Source: Mucilaginibacter sp. PPCGB 2223 (GTDB taxonomy: Bacteria > Bacteroidota > Bacteroidia > Sphingobacteriales > Sphingobacteriaceae). From it: a DNA stretch of 64,000 bases. Numbering within the stretch: position 1 is the stretch's first letter; every line of letters begins with the position of its first letter. The notes under the pieces were generated by a model, which had not been told where the DNA came from, ran no database searches, and saw only the letters and a list, made by a program, of their open reading frames with translations. Of this stretch, positions 16,918-26,134 are shown piece after piece. A program made the translations under genes and the position numbers. The stretch spans positions 992,001 through 1,056,000 of the forward strand of contig NZ_MDJS01000001.1 of assembly GCF_001705515.1 (NCBI RefSeq). Reading direction: 5' to 3'.

Positions 16918-18879
16918 TTAATTGATCTGGTATTTTAAACCACCATATGCATTAAAGCCACGGGTATTATAGCCTATCCAATCGATGTATTTGGCGTCGA
17001 ACAGGTTATTCAGGTCAACATAAAGGCTCAACTTCTTCGTAGCCTTCGCCTGTACGTGCAGGTCTACAAGGCTATAAGGCGCCAAACCTTCAACACGCGA
17101 ATACGGCGCTACATTTAAAAAATGCGTATCGCTTCTCTCGCCGGTGTATTTGTAATTTACACCAACCTCAAATACTTTGGTCACATCGTAAGCTATACTT
17201 GCGCCATAGGTATTCCTTGGGCGGCGCAACAGGTTATGTGTATCAACCCCTTTGGTATCTGTTTGTGTACCGGTTACGTAGGCGGCATATGCCGAAGCCG
17301 TTAACCCTTCGATATGGTAATTCAACTCACTTTCAAAGCCTTTGTCATCTTCCAGGTTACCATTTTGGTAATAGGATTTAAAGGTTGACGGGTTTGTATA
17401 AAAATAAATTACATCGGTTGTTTTACGTTTATAGAAAACCGTGTTGAATGATAAGGTGTTGGTAATGCTCCAGTCAAAACCGGCCTCGTACGAAGTTGTG
17501 GTTTCGGGCTTGAGGTCATTGTTGCCGTACTGCGATGCCAACTGGTACAGAGATGGAGCTTTAAAGGCAGAAGCGGCAGTGCCAAATATCTTAAACCGAT
17601 CGGCTATGATAACCGATGGATTAATGGTATAAGTAAAGTTACCTCCATATTTACTGTGGTTATTGTAACGTCCCCCTAACTCCATGTGGAAGATATCAGA
17701 TTTAAAAAACAGTGAACTAAACACACTGGTTATATTATTATCGGGACCGCTGACATTTGGCCCTGGATCATAACCTGGTTGGCTATAATGGCTAAACTGG
17801 CTCGTATTACTGTATTTAAACCCGGCGCCGCTGGTAATATCAAAGTTTTGGTTCAGGGTTTGGTTATAAATCAGCTCAGCATTAGTTATGCGGCCGATGT
17901 TCTTACCCTCGTAGCTGGTATTGAAATTAGCCGCCGAAGGAGATTCTAAAAACTTATTCCAAACTGTGTTCTGGCTCACATTTAACTGCAACGCACCTTT
18001 TGGCAACAGGTATTTAGCGCCTATACCGCCAAACAAAAACGTGTTGTGATAAGTGTAGTTAGGATCATCCGTAAAGGCGCCGTCGGGCAGGTCGCCATAA
18101 TTATAACTGGTTTGAAAGTTGCCGTTCAGCGTTAATTTATCGCTTAATTGCTGATCCAGATTCAAACTAACAGCCCGCTGATGGTAGCCATCATTTTTAA
18201 AGCCGGCCTTACCTGTGGTATCGGTTGCCGCCGGGAACCCCTTTGAATCGACATTAGATACATTTAAAGCGATCCCCGTTTTATTTAATTTGCCGGATAA
18301 GCCCGCGCTCTCTTTAAACGTGTTATAGCTACCCCCACTCAATTGCACGTCGGCTTTTAAGCCTGGTGTTTTAGGATGTTTGGTAATGATGTTGATCACA
18401 CCGGCAACAGCATCAGAGCCGTACAATGTTGAACCACTACCTTTCAGTATTTCGATACGTTCGATCTGATCTACCGAAAAAGCATTCAGATCATAGCTGC
18501 CGTCGATAGAACCGGCATTATTCACCGGGAAACCGTCGATCAGGATCAGCGTATTGCCAACCGAGGCTCCGCGAACATACAGGGACGAGCTGATACCCAT
18601 GTTGTTTTGCGCACCCGAAAAGGTGATGCCGGCAACGCTGTTTAACAATTGTGGCACTGTTTTCCCCTGCGATTGCCTGATCTCTTCAGGGCCGATAACT
18701 GTAACTACCCTGCCGATATCGGCCAGTTTTTTTGGAGAACGGGTAGCGGTAACTACTACTTCGTTTAAGCTTTTACTGGTGTCTGCTGATTTTGCGCTTT
18801 GCGCGTGGGCTGTGTTTACCTGCAGCCCAAGTTGTACAAGCCCCAGGCTTGCAGCAACTGCTAAATAGTTTTTTTTCAT
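16918..18879 (-). CDS. btuB: TonB-dependent receptor, BtuB-like cobalamin uptake
   Basis: 653 residues. Signal peptide (1-26), a TonB box-like segment (LNEVVVTATR), a plug domain (about 50-165, with VPQLLNSVAGI and GSGSTLYGSDAVAGVINIITK), then a 22-strand barrel ending in the aromatic-terminated GYNTRGFNAYGGLKYQIN. Length and architecture suit BtuB (E. coli 614). Specificity is taken from the cobalamin riboswitch in its leader: the outer-membrane receptor would import B12 or cobinamides with energy from TonB-ExbBD. The receptor has no SusD partner and no N-terminal carboxypeptidase-like domain, both typical of glycan receptors, which fits a vitamin receptor. Confidence 0.88.
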   Translation of the reverse strand: MKKNYLAVAASLGLVQLGLQVNTAHAQSAKSADTSKSLNEVVVTATRSPKKLADIGRVVTVIGPEEIRQSQGKTVPQLLNSVAGITFSGAQNNMGISSSLYVRGASVGNTLILIDGFPVNNAGSIDGSYDLNAFSVDQIERIEILKGSGSTLYGSDAVAGVINIITKHPKTPGLKADVQLSGGSYNTFKESAGLSGKLNKTGIALNVSNVDSKGFPAATDTTGKAGFKNDGYHQRAVSLNLDQQLSDKLTLNGNFQTSYNYGDLPDGAFTDDPNYTYHNTFLFGGIGAKYLLPKGALQLNVSQNTVWNKFLESPSAANFNTSYEGKNIGRITNAELIYNQTLNQNFDITSGAGFKYSNTSQFSHYSQPGYDPGPNVSGPDNNITSVFSSLFFKSDIFHMELGGRYNNHSKYGGNFTYTINPSVIIADRFKIFGTAASAFKAPSLYQLASQYGNNDLKPETTTSYEAGFDWSITNTLSFNTVFYKRKTTDVIYFYTNPSTFKSYYQNGNLEDDKGFESELNYHIEGLTASAYAAYVTGTQTDTKGVDTHNLLRRPRNTYGASIAYDVTKVFEVGVNYKYTGERSDTHFLNVAPYSRVEGLAPYSLVDLHVQAKATKKLSLYVDLNNLFDAKYIDWIGYNTRGFNAYGGLKYQIN

Positions 18880-18996
18880 GTTGTTGTGAGGGTTTAGCCC
18901 ACAGCAAACAGAAATGAAGAATAAGGAATGGGAAAGGCACGCGAGGTGCTATCTCATCCAAGCTTCTATCCCCGAAAGCTATGAATATTATAATGC

Positions 18997-19185
18997 TTAT
19001 GGCAGGTATTCTGACTTATCCTTTTTGTTGAGGCCTTCCCATTTTTCAACAGTGACCATGTGAATTCAACTAAGCTTAACCCTTGCAGGTTAAGCCGGAC
19101 TTACAGCTGCGGGACAGTTCCGGACTTACACCGGATTCCCTTTTAATCCATTACGATCTCGTTCGTAAAGAAACCGAAAGCGTTG
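18997..19185 (-). ncRNA. Cobalamin riboswitch
   Basis: On the minus strand the leader reads GGGAATCCGGTGTAAGTCCG, then ACTGTCCCGCAGCTGTAAG, and later GTCAGAATACCTGCC (19013-19001), the B12 box. These are the conserved core elements of the adenosylcobalamin/cobalamin riboswitch in the right order, about 150 bases apart. It lies about 118 bases before the BtuB-like start at 18879. B12 binding would switch off receptor expression, probably by blocking translation; no U-tract terminator is seen between riboswitch and ATG. Confidence 0.92.
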
Positions 19186-19227
19186 CAAATGTAATACAAC
19201 ATTTATTATCCGCAATACAAAATCGGC

Positions 19228-19235
19228 TATATTTA
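19228..19235 (+). promoter_or_regulatory. Possible -7 element (TATATTTA) of the serine hydrolase gene
   Basis: TATATTTA differs from TAnnTTTG at the last base and ends five bases before the ATG at 19241. Confidence 0.35.
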
Positions 19236-19240
19236 CCCCT

Positions 19241-20488
19241 ATGAAATTTTATTGCACTTTACTTACAATGCTTATGTCACTATACGCGGCAGCTCAAAAA
19301 ACCGATACAGTTTTTCTTAAAAAACTATTAGAAAGCCACCCGGAGCTGTTTGCGGGCATATTAAAACACCCCACCCATAACGAAGTGCAGATACTGTATA
19401 CGCAGATTGACCGTGATGCCAACAACCAGCCGCATTTTAAACAATACAGTTACCGGCTCAACGCCAACCATTATTTTTATCCCGCCAGCACGGTTAAATT
19501 GCCTACGGCCATCTTCGCACTCGAAAAACTGAACGAACTTAAAATTGCAGGGCTTACACGTAAAACACACATGGAAACTGATACAGCATTTAAAGGCCAG
19601 ACACGGGTAACCAAAGATGCTTCTTCGGCAGACGGCCTGCCCAGTATCGAAAACTACATTAAAAAAATATTACTCACCAGTGATAATGATGCCTATAACC
19701 GCCTGTATGAGTTTAACGATCGTGCCGAGATCAACACCAAGCTTAAAAAGTACAATCTCAATAATACCCGCATTATCGGCCGGCTGGCCATTGGCGATGC
19801 CGGCGAATCAACAAAACACACCAACCCTATCCGTTTTTACGACGGAGACAAAACTATTTACCTCAAACCCGCCGCTTTCGACCCGAACGAATACCCCATG
19901 CACCTCGAAAATATGTTGCAGGGCAAAGGCTATATGGATAGCCACGATAAACTGGTGATGGGACAGTTTAGTTTTGAAGATAAAAACGTTTACCCTATTG
20001 CTGATCAGCAAATGGTGCTGCGCAGGTTGATCTTTCCCAAATCATTCCCGAAAGAACAGCGTTTTAATTTAACCGACGACGACTACAGCTTTGTGTATAA
20101 ATACATGAGCATGTTCCCGACGGAAAGTGATCACCCATCCTACCCGCGACCAGAGTACTACCCCGCATTTTGCAAGTACCTGTTTTACGGCTCCGATACC
20201 TCCGCAGTGATCAACCCCGATGTTCGCATTTTCAATAAAATAGGCGACTCGTACGGTTACGATATCGATAATGCTTACATCGTCGATTTTAAAAACAAGG
20301 TGGAGTTTATGCTCACCGCCGTGGTACAATCAAACGAAGACGGTATCCTGAATGATAATAAGTATGAGTACACTACTGTTTGCCTGCCTTTTATGAAGAA
20401 CCTGGGTCAAACCATTTACCAGTACGAGTTGCAGCGCAAAAAAAGGCATCTTCCGGACCTGAGCAGGTTTAGGTTCGATTATAAATAA
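19241..20488 (+). CDS. Secreted class A beta-lactamase-like serine hydrolase
   Basis: 415 residues. A signal peptide (1-19) precedes a penicillin-recognising fold with Ser83-x-x-Lys86 (ASTVK) and Ser147-Asp148-Asn149 (TSDND), the SxxK and SDN motifs of class A enzymes. The third motif, usually KTG, is only represented by NKIGDSYGY near the C-terminus. The protein is longer than the 290 residues of true class A beta-lactamases and lacks a clear omega-loop E-x-x-L-N, so beta-lactam hydrolysis is uncertain; a peptidase or esterase role is as likely. Transcribed alone, divergent from the B12 riboswitch leader. Confidence 0.8.
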   Translation: MKFYCTLLTMLMSLYAAAQKTDTVFLKKLLESHPELFAGILKHPTHNEVQILYTQIDRDANNQPHFKQYSYRLNANHYFYPASTVKLPTAIFALEKLNELKIAGLTRKTHMETDTAFKGQTRVTKDASSADGLPSIENYIKKILLTSDNDAYNRLYEFNDRAEINTKLKKYNLNNTRIIGRLAIGDAGESTKHTNPIRFYDGDKTIYLKPAAFDPNEYPMHLENMLQGKGYMDSHDKLVMGQFSFEDKNVYPIADQQMVLRRLIFPKSFPKEQRFNLTDDDYSFVYKYMSMFPTESDHPSYPRPEYYPAFCKYLFYGSDTSAVINPDVRIFNKIGDSYGYDIDNAYIVDFKNKVEFMLTAVVQSNEDGILNDNKYEYTTVCLPFMKNLGQTIYQYELQRKKRHLPDLSRFRFDYK

Positions 20489-20552
20489 TTTCATTTAACG
20501 AAAACTACTTGACCGGTAATTGGTTAACATTTATACATAAAAGATAAATGTT

Positions 20553-21320
20553 ATGCCAGATACAGCACTAAATCAGGATCAATATACAGGCGGTACCTCA
20601 ACACCGGTTATCAACCTCGAATGGCCCGAGCGCGTGGCCTCGGTTGCCTTAGGTACCCGGATGGCATTTGGCGGGCTATCGCGCATGTTCAGGCACCCGT
20701 TACGAAGCGCATTGCGCATATTTGCAGGCGGGTACCTGGTACAGCGCGGCGTAACCGGCCATTGCGAGTTGTATACACGTTTAGGTAAAACCACCACCGA
20801 GCCGGTAAGCATTAATATTAATTATACGTTTACAGTTAACAGGCACCGGCAGGATGTATACAATTTTTGGCGCCGGCTGGAAAACCTGCCCTTGTTTATG
20901 AGTCATCTGGATAATATCCAGGTTGTTAATGCAAGATATTCGCATTGGGAAGCTAAAATACCGGGCAACATCGCCAATATTAGCTGGGATGCTGAGATTA
21001 CTGAAGATATATCAGGCAGCTCTATCAGTTGGCAATCGATACCGGGTTCTACTATCAACAATTCGGGCAAAGTGATATTTGAAGATACCCCGGGCGAGCA
21101 AGGCACTATTGTTAAAGTTGTGATCAGTTACCTGCCTCCTGCCGGCGGCGTGGGCACTGGTATTGCCAAATTACTGAACCCCGTTTTCGAAAAACTGGTA
21201 AGGCAGGATGTATTAAGCTTTAAAGACTATATGGAAACTTACAGTACCGATGACCGCGAGACAACTGCAGATCAGGATACGATTACCATCGTGAGTATAG
21301 AAACACAGGATGATATTTAA
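20553..21320 (+). CDS. SRPBCC-domain (cyclase/dehydrase type) membrane-associated protein
   Basis: 255 residues. The N-terminal third (about 20-75) resembles the small glycine-rich DUF2892/YgaP-type segment (RVASVALGTRMAFGGLSRMF, ALRIFAGGYLVQRGVTGHC), which may be an amphipathic or membrane-associated region. From about 87 a START-like SRPBCC domain follows (NINYTFTVNRHRQDVYNFWRRLENLPLFM), with SWDAEITED and a C-terminal long helix (LLNPVFEKLVRQDVLSFKDYMET). Such proteins bind hydrophobic ligands; the ligand is unknown. It ends at a strong terminator and is convergent with the YtxH gene, which in related bacteria belongs to general-stress gene sets. Confidence 0.8.
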   Translation: MPDTALNQDQYTGGTSTPVINLEWPERVASVALGTRMAFGGLSRMFRHPLRSALRIFAGGYLVQRGVTGHCELYTRLGKTTTEPVSININYTFTVNRHRQDVYNFWRRLENLPLFMSHLDNIQVVNARYSHWEAKIPGNIANISWDAEITEDISGSSISWQSIPGSTINNSGKVIFEDTPGEQGTIVKVVISYLPPAGGVGTGIAKLLNPVFEKLVRQDVLSFKDYMETYSTDDRETTADQDTITIVSIETQDDI

Positions 21321-21324
21321 TTAA

Positions 21325-21365
21325 AACAAAAAGCCTCCCGGTATCCGGGAGGCTTTTTGTTTTAT
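21325..21365. terminator. Bidirectional intrinsic terminator
   Basis: AAAAAGCCTCCCGG pairs with CCGGGAGGCTTTTT around a short loop (TAT), with A and T runs on both sides. It lies between the convergent SRPBCC and YtxH genes. Confidence 0.85.
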
Positions 21366-21374
21366 AAGTCTTTT

Positions 21375-21632
21375 TTAAATGATCGCGTTTTCAATATCGT
21401 CGTGCTGATGAGCATACATATCATTACGAGTTTTCATCGTAATGATCATGTTATCTGCAATAGTTAACAGGTTATCTACCTGGTCGGCCGCTGCATCACG
21501 CAGGCCAATCAACGATTTTGCCAGTTTTTCCCGGTTCTCTTTTCCTTTTTTAGGGGCAAATAAAACACCCAGGGTTACTCCTGCAGCCAACCCTGCCAAT
21601 AATAATGCAGCCGATTTTGAAGTGTTATTCAT
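21375..21632 (-). CDS. YtxH-domain protein
   Basis: 85 residues. A single glycine/alanine-rich helix at 8-26 (AALLLAGLAAGVTLGVLFAPKKG) followed by the characteristic APKKGKENR basic turn and an amphipathic helical tail is the YtxH pattern. YtxH proteins are small membrane-anchored, often general-stress proteins of unknown activity. The terminator directly downstream is shared with the SRPBCC gene. Confidence 0.85.
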   Translation of the reverse strand: MNNTSKSAALLLAGLAAGVTLGVLFAPKKGKENREKLAKSLIGLRDAAADQVDNLLTIADNMIITMKTRNDMYAHQHDDIENAII

Positions 21633-21800
21633 ATAAATAAAAAATGTATCTCAATAATTTGGTTAGTACCGCTTTGCTACAAGCTTTACAAATTTGCTCA
21701 TTTTTTAACGCTTGCCGAAGGAATTAGTTGTTAAAAATTGTAAAATTAATGTCCAATTATTGTTTTCGGTACCAACAGTATCATTCTGAACGGGTTAATT

Positions 21801-23192
21801 TTACATCTTCATTGTCTTCATCAACGCCGGGCTGATCTTCAGGTAAACCTCAGCACCAAGGGGGGAGCTGCCGTAAAGTGTGCTTAACCCTTGCGGGATG
21901 ACATTCAGCGTGCCTTGCACACCGAGTGTAAAATTGGTGCCTGCTGCCTGCAAAACCCTGTGATTAATACCCAGGGTTATTGCGTTTACATTAAATATTG
22001 CACCATTTACGTCGGGCGGCAAAAGGTTTAGCTCATCACTTGTTTTCTGCACAAACTCGTATCTCACATATACCGCGGTTTTGTTCAGCTGGATGTTCCC
22101 TTCGGCAGTAACCGAATGCTCGTTGGCTGTATGCCCATCAGGTTCTTCAACATGGTTATACCCCCATATCAACGCGCTGCTAAGAAATTTATCATCAGTA
22201 AAATTGTACTGTTTGCTAATAGATGCCGTAGTGCGCAGGATGTTTTCCAACGGGTTTAAAGCCTCGGGCCCTTTGATGTAACCTTGCGAAAACTGAAGGG
22301 CCAGGTGCTCGTTCGGGTTAACCGATAAGCGGTACGAATAACTATTGAACACCGGTTTATCAAAATTATAACGATTCTCATCAGGCTCGCGACCGTTAAA
22401 CAACGACGCTTCTATCTTAGCCATTTTATACCTGAAACCCAGGGTAGCTACGCCAAAGGTAATATGGGTTGCATCCTGCCAGTGGTGCGCAAGCGTCGCA
22501 TCCGGGTCGTTCATCGCCGATGGCCGGTGCATAAAGGCCACGGGGCCCAAAGCCGGTTCGCCTGGGTAGCCAGCATATGCCGTCAGATCGGCGTCCTTAT
22601 TAAATGCATGGGTATAAGCTACGGCCAGTTCGGCGAGCAGATCGTGTGGGTGCTGCCTGTCAACCAGCGGAATATTTTTCCAGCTTTCGCCGGATTGAAA
22701 CAGCAACGGATAACCATAACCGCCTTCGGTCAATGCATCTGCCGACATCATTAAACTGGCACTGAACAAACCGTTCTCACCAACTTTATGCTGCGCCATG
22801 GCCATAGCCCAATTCGGAGCATCAAATTTACTGGCTTGCCCCCTTTTTCCATCGTTATTAAAATTTTGTGTAGTATATCTTAAAAACACCGCGCCATGAA
22901 ACATCAGGTTCCATTTCCCTGCAGTGAGCATATAAGCGTAAATGGGCGATTGATCAGGCAGCCATGAGGTACCCGATCCGTCGCGGTTCATGGGCAGGTT
23001 AAGCGAGTAAGCGTGGCTCATATCGCCCATATACATCCCACTCATATCCATGTCCATCTTCTTTGGGGTAGTACCTGCGTTTTGAGCCGGTTTCTTTTTA
23101 GCAGTATCCATCTGCATGCCCGGCATGTGCATTTGAGCTTTCGCGGACAGGTTGATCGCTATAACAGCGATAAATATGATGATCTTCTTCAT
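21801..23192 (-). CDS. Met/His-rich outer-membrane beta-barrel protein, possible metal handling
   Basis: 463 residues. A signal peptide (1-19) is followed by a methionine- and histidine-rich segment (MHMPGMQMD at about 21-29 and KKMDMDMSGMYMGDMSH at about 44-60), a pattern typical of copper- or silver-binding periplasmic proteins. The rest (about 70-463) consists of alternating strands and ends in an amphipathic strand, suggesting an outer-membrane barrel. Such proteins are found next to copper or heavy-metal genes in Bacteroidota; here the upstream gene on the same strand is a HYC_CC_PP protein. No efflux pump or ATPase lies in the neighbourhood. A role in copper export or sequestration is inference. 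Confidence 0.7.
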   Translation of the reverse strand: MKKIIIFIAVIAINLSAKAQMHMPGMQMDTAKKKPAQNAGTTPKKMDMDMSGMYMGDMSHAYSLNLPMNRDGSGTSWLPDQSPIYAYMLTAGKWNLMFHGAVFLRYTTQNFNNDGKRGQASKFDAPNWAMAMAQHKVGENGLFSASLMMSADALTEGGYGYPLLFQSGESWKNIPLVDRQHPHDLLAELAVAYTHAFNKDADLTAYAGYPGEPALGPVAFMHRPSAMNDPDATLAHHWQDATHITFGVATLGFRYKMAKIEASLFNGREPDENRYNFDKPVFNSYSYRLSVNPNEHLALQFSQGYIKGPEALNPLENILRTTASISKQYNFTDDKFLSSALIWGYNHVEEPDGHTANEHSVTAEGNIQLNKTAVYVRYEFVQKTSDELNLLPPDVNGAIFNVNAITLGINHRVLQAAGTNFTLGVQGTLNVIPQGLSTLYGSSPLGAEVYLKISPALMKTMKM

Positions 23193-23302
23193 GGTAAATA
23201 GTTCTAAGAAATAAATAGACAGATAAAAAAGAAAAGTTATTCTGAACTTGTTTCAGGATATTTCAGGACAGGTAAAAAGACTTTACCTTCGATCGAAGAA
23301 GA

Positions 23303-23689
23303 TCAAATGCGATAGGTGCAGTGCAAAATGTAGGTTGGCGTACTAAACGCCGACGGAGGCGCTTTACTGTTATACGCATGCAAACGGTACAGGCAAGGCT
23401 CATCAAGTACGGTATCCGTCGATGAGAAATGGCTGAACACCGGGAATAGCTTTGCCAGAAACGCTAAAGTAGCCGAACCGTAATGCTGATCTTTTACTTT
23501 GAGATACCGCCTTTTAGTTTTGCAGCATTTGCGCATTTCGACGCCCATTTTGCATTTTTCCTTGCTATGGTCGCTGTAGGCAATAGTTGTAGACGTAAGT
23601 ACGCCTGAGCAATACATGCTTTTAGCTGCCACACCAAGCGATGAGAACAGGTAAACAGCAGTAAGCACTATGACGACTATACGTTTCAT
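23303..23689 (-). CDS. HYC_CC_PP family small cysteine-rich protein
   Basis: 128 residues with an N-terminal signal (MKRIVVIVLTAVYLFSSLGVA). The family is named after H/M-Y-C, C-C and P-P positions, all seen here: MYCSG (26-30), RKCCKTKRR near residue 55 and APPSAF near 110. The cysteines suggest metal or disulphide chemistry in the periplasm. In Bacteroidota these genes usually sit next to copper or heavy-metal transport genes, which fits the Met-rich barrel 110 bases downstream on the same strand. Function unproven. Confidence 0.75.
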   Translation of the reverse strand: MKRIVVIVLTAVYLFSSLGVAAKSMYCSGVLTSTTIAYSDHSKEKCKMGVEMRKCCKTKRRYLKVKDQHYGSATLAFLAKLFPVFSHFSSTDTVLDEPCLYRLHAYNSKAPPSAFSTPTYILHCTYRI

Positions 23690-23747
23690 GGTAGCAAAAG
23701 TAATAATTATTTGAATAAAAACGCTTCTGCTCTACTTGCTCATCTAT

Positions 23748-24995
23748 CTACCTCACCTGCCCGTCGCCATGCACGTACCATTTTTCGGTGACGAGTTTCT
23801 CCAAAGCAAAAGGCCCGCGGGCATGCAGTTTTTGAGTCGAGATACCAATTTCGGCGCCAAGCCCAAACATGCCGCCATCGGTAAAGCGTGTCGAAGCATT
23901 GATATAAACGGCCGCCGCATCTATCTCATTCATAAAGCGTTGGCCCAGCTCCTTATTTCGTGTAATAATGGCTTCCGAGTGTTTTGATGAATACCGGGTG
24001 ATATGTTCTACCGCATCTTCGTATCCCCCAACCACTTTAACAGAGCATTTAAAATCCAAAAATTCGCGGCCAAAGTCTTCTGCTGTGGCTTGCTGCAGAT
24101 AAGGATAATTGAGCTCTTTTAAAACCGGGTAGCTTTCGTTATCGGCAAATATTTCAACGTTGTAAGCCAGTAAGCCGGGCGCGGCCAGCATTAATAATTG
24201 CTTTACAACACCCCTGTCAACTACTATGGTATCCAGTGCATTACATACCGATGGGCGCGATACCTTGGCGTTCACAACAATGGCTGCGGCCTTCTCCAGG
24301 TCGGCCGTTTGCTCCACGTATGTATGGCATACGCCTGCACCTGTTTCAATGGTTGGCACCTTAGAGTTCGCACGAACAAAGTCGATCAGTTGCTGCGATC
24401 CGCGCGGGATAATGATATCGATATGTTTTACTGCCGACAGCATCTCGTTAATGTATTTACGATCGGTTGGCAACAGCTGTACTATGGCCGGGTTTAAACC
24501 CGAATCGTGCAAAACGCTGTGTATAATGCTTACCAGCACAATATTGGTGTACAGAGCATCGCTGCCGCCGCGCAAAACGCATACATTACCGCTGCGGATA
24601 CACAAAGCTGCCACATCGATGGTGACATTCGGCCGCGACTCGTAGATCACACCGACCACGCCCAGCGGTACTGTCTTTTTCCGTATCTGTAAACCATTTT
24701 TAGTCGTGCTTTCCAGCATCAGTTTTCCCGTAGGATCGGGTAAGCCGGCAATATCATTCAGGCTGTCGGCCAAGTCTTTAATACGGGCTTCATTCAGCAG
24801 TAACCTGTCCTTTTTGGGGTCGGTATCCGGCATCCTGTCAAGATCCTTTTTATTTTCATCTATGATCAGCTGTGTATGCGCAATGATCTCATTCGCGAGT
24901 TTGCGCAGTACGCCCTGCTTCTGCTCGTCTGTAGCCGAATTGATGGACCGTGTGGCCTTGCTGGCGTCAATTAATAACGTTTGGATGCTTTCCAT
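23748..24995 (-). CDS. proA: Glutamate-5-semialdehyde dehydrogenase
   Basis: 415 residues, full length. It reduces gamma-glutamyl phosphate with NADPH to glutamate-5-semialdehyde in proline biosynthesis. VPLGVVGVIYESRPNVT, the proA signature, is seen at about 110-126, and the catalytic Cys in SRPSVCNALDT; GGMFGLGAEIGIST near the C-terminus is typical. Its ATG at 24995 overlaps the stop of proB by one base (TAATG), so the two enzymes are translationally coupled, which suits an unstable phosphate intermediate passed between them. The C-terminus ends WYVHGDGQVR. Confidence 0.96.
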   Translation of the reverse strand: MESIQTLLIDASKATRSINSATDEQKQGVLRKLANEIIAHTQLIIDENKKDLDRMPDTDPKKDRLLLNEARIKDLADSLNDIAGLPDPTGKLMLESTTKNGLQIRKKTVPLGVVGVIYESRPNVTIDVAALCIRSGNVCVLRGGSDALYTNIVLVSIIHSVLHDSGLNPAIVQLLPTDRKYINEMLSAVKHIDIIIPRGSQQLIDFVRANSKVPTIETGAGVCHTYVEQTADLEKAAAIVVNAKVSRPSVCNALDTIVVDRGVVKQLLMLAAPGLLAYNVEIFADNESYPVLKELNYPYLQQATAEDFGREFLDFKCSVKVVGGYEDAVEHITRYSSKHSEAIITRNKELGQRFMNEIDAAAVYINASTRFTDGGMFGLGAEIGISTQKLHARGPFALEKLVTEKWYVHGDGQVR

Positions 24996-26029
24996 TATAA
25001 TAATACAATATCGTCGGCGTGGGCGATGATGAGTTTCTGGGTTTTAACGTCAATCCATATTTCGTCCGACGAAACTTTGGCCCGTGCAACGGCTATGCTC
25101 AGTTGGTTCTCATCTAATATCTCAAACACCTCGCCCGATTCAAATTTAGTAACAATCGCTTTAACGCCTACAGCCAGCAGACTATGCCCGTTTTGTATGG
25201 CTTTGCAGGCTCCGCTATCGGCCTGCAGGCTGCCCGTTACCAAACTGCCACTGCCCAGCCATTTTTTCCTTGCCGGGATAGAGCATTTCTGCGGATGGCA
25301 CAATGTACCTGTCTTTCCTTCAATAGCTTGTAAAATGCCGTCGGTGGTGCGTATACCAAAAATCACTACCTTAATACCCATGCGCGTTGCCAGGCGGGCA
25401 AAGGTTAATTTCGATACCATGCCGCCCAAACCCAGTGCCGATTTTTCCTTATTAGCCAGTGCAAGCTCGTTTTTATCGATCACGGGCATCTCTTTAACCA
25501 CCTGTCCATCAGCATCTAAAACACCAGGAACCGAAGTACTGAATAACAGAATAGATGCACCGAAGCCAACGGCAATCAGCGTGGCAAGCTCGTCGTTATC
25601 CGAAAACTTAAGCTCAAGGTTACTTACTACGTCGTTCTCGTTGGCGATAGGAATAATGTCGTTTGCCCAAAGATCTTCATAGGTTTTCTTCAGTTGCAAA
25701 AACTGATCGCGGTTGCTGAAATGCTGCCGTTCGCAAAGGCTTTGTGCAATGGCAATGCCATACGGAGCGAAAAACTGTGCATATTTGTTCAATAATATCG
25801 GGTTGCCCACGGCTGCGGCGGCTTTACGCTCGGTAATGGTGCCCGCATAGTTTTTTACAAACTTTTTACCTGCAGCCACTGCTCCCGAGGATACCAGTAC
25901 GATGTGATAACCGCCATGTATGGCTGCCACCTGGCGGGCAATATCCACCATTACCACCTCATCCAGTTCGCCGTTTTTATGCGTAATGGATGCCGACCCA
26001 AATTTGATAACGAGTATAGGCTTTGTCAA
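24995..26029 (-). CDS. proB: Glutamate 5-kinase
   Basis: 344 residues: an amino-acid kinase domain (about 1-250; IVLVSSGAVAAGKK, NENDVVS, SALGLGGMVSKLTFA) and a C-terminal PUA domain (about 262-344). It phosphorylates glutamate, the first and feedback-controlled step of proline synthesis. First gene of the proBA pair. The upstream gene on this strand is a coiled-coil protein 105 bases away, probably a separate unit. Confidence 0.95.
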   Translation of the reverse strand: MTKPILVIKFGSASITHKNGELDEVVMVDIARQVAAIHGGYHIVLVSSGAVAAGKKFVKNYAGTITERKAAAAVGNPILLNKYAQFFAPYGIAIAQSLCERQHFSNRDQFLQLKKTYEDLWANDIIPIANENDVVSNLELKFSDNDELATLIAVGFGASILLFSTSVPGVLDADGQVVKEMPVIDKNELALANKEKSALGLGGMVSKLTFARLATRMGIKVVIFGIRTTDGILQAIEGKTGTLCHPQKCSIPARKKWLGSGSLVTGSLQADSGACKAIQNGHSLLAVGVKAIVTKFESGEVFEILDENQLSIAVARAKVSSDEIWIDVKTQKLIIAHADDIVLL

Positions 26030-26134
26030 TTGTATATTTTAAATGCCCAAAGCTATAAAAAGACGACAAAATATATGGGTTAAATTTACAAATAGGACTT
26101 AAAAACTGCCCCCTTCCGGGGATGCCTGTTAACA

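Noticed and set aside
18773..18961. A 62-codon frame in the btuB leader
   Set aside because: It spans the leader and the start of btuB in a wrong frame; the leader is explained by the riboswitch.
19241..20488. Calling the serine hydrolase a beta-lactamase resistance gene
   Set aside because: SxxK and SDN are present, but the KTG motif and omega-loop Glu are not clear and the protein is too long.
24981..25682. A 233-codon frame antisense to proB
   Set aside because: ProB is complete and translationally coupled to ProA; the antisense protein is Ser-rich and matches nothing.
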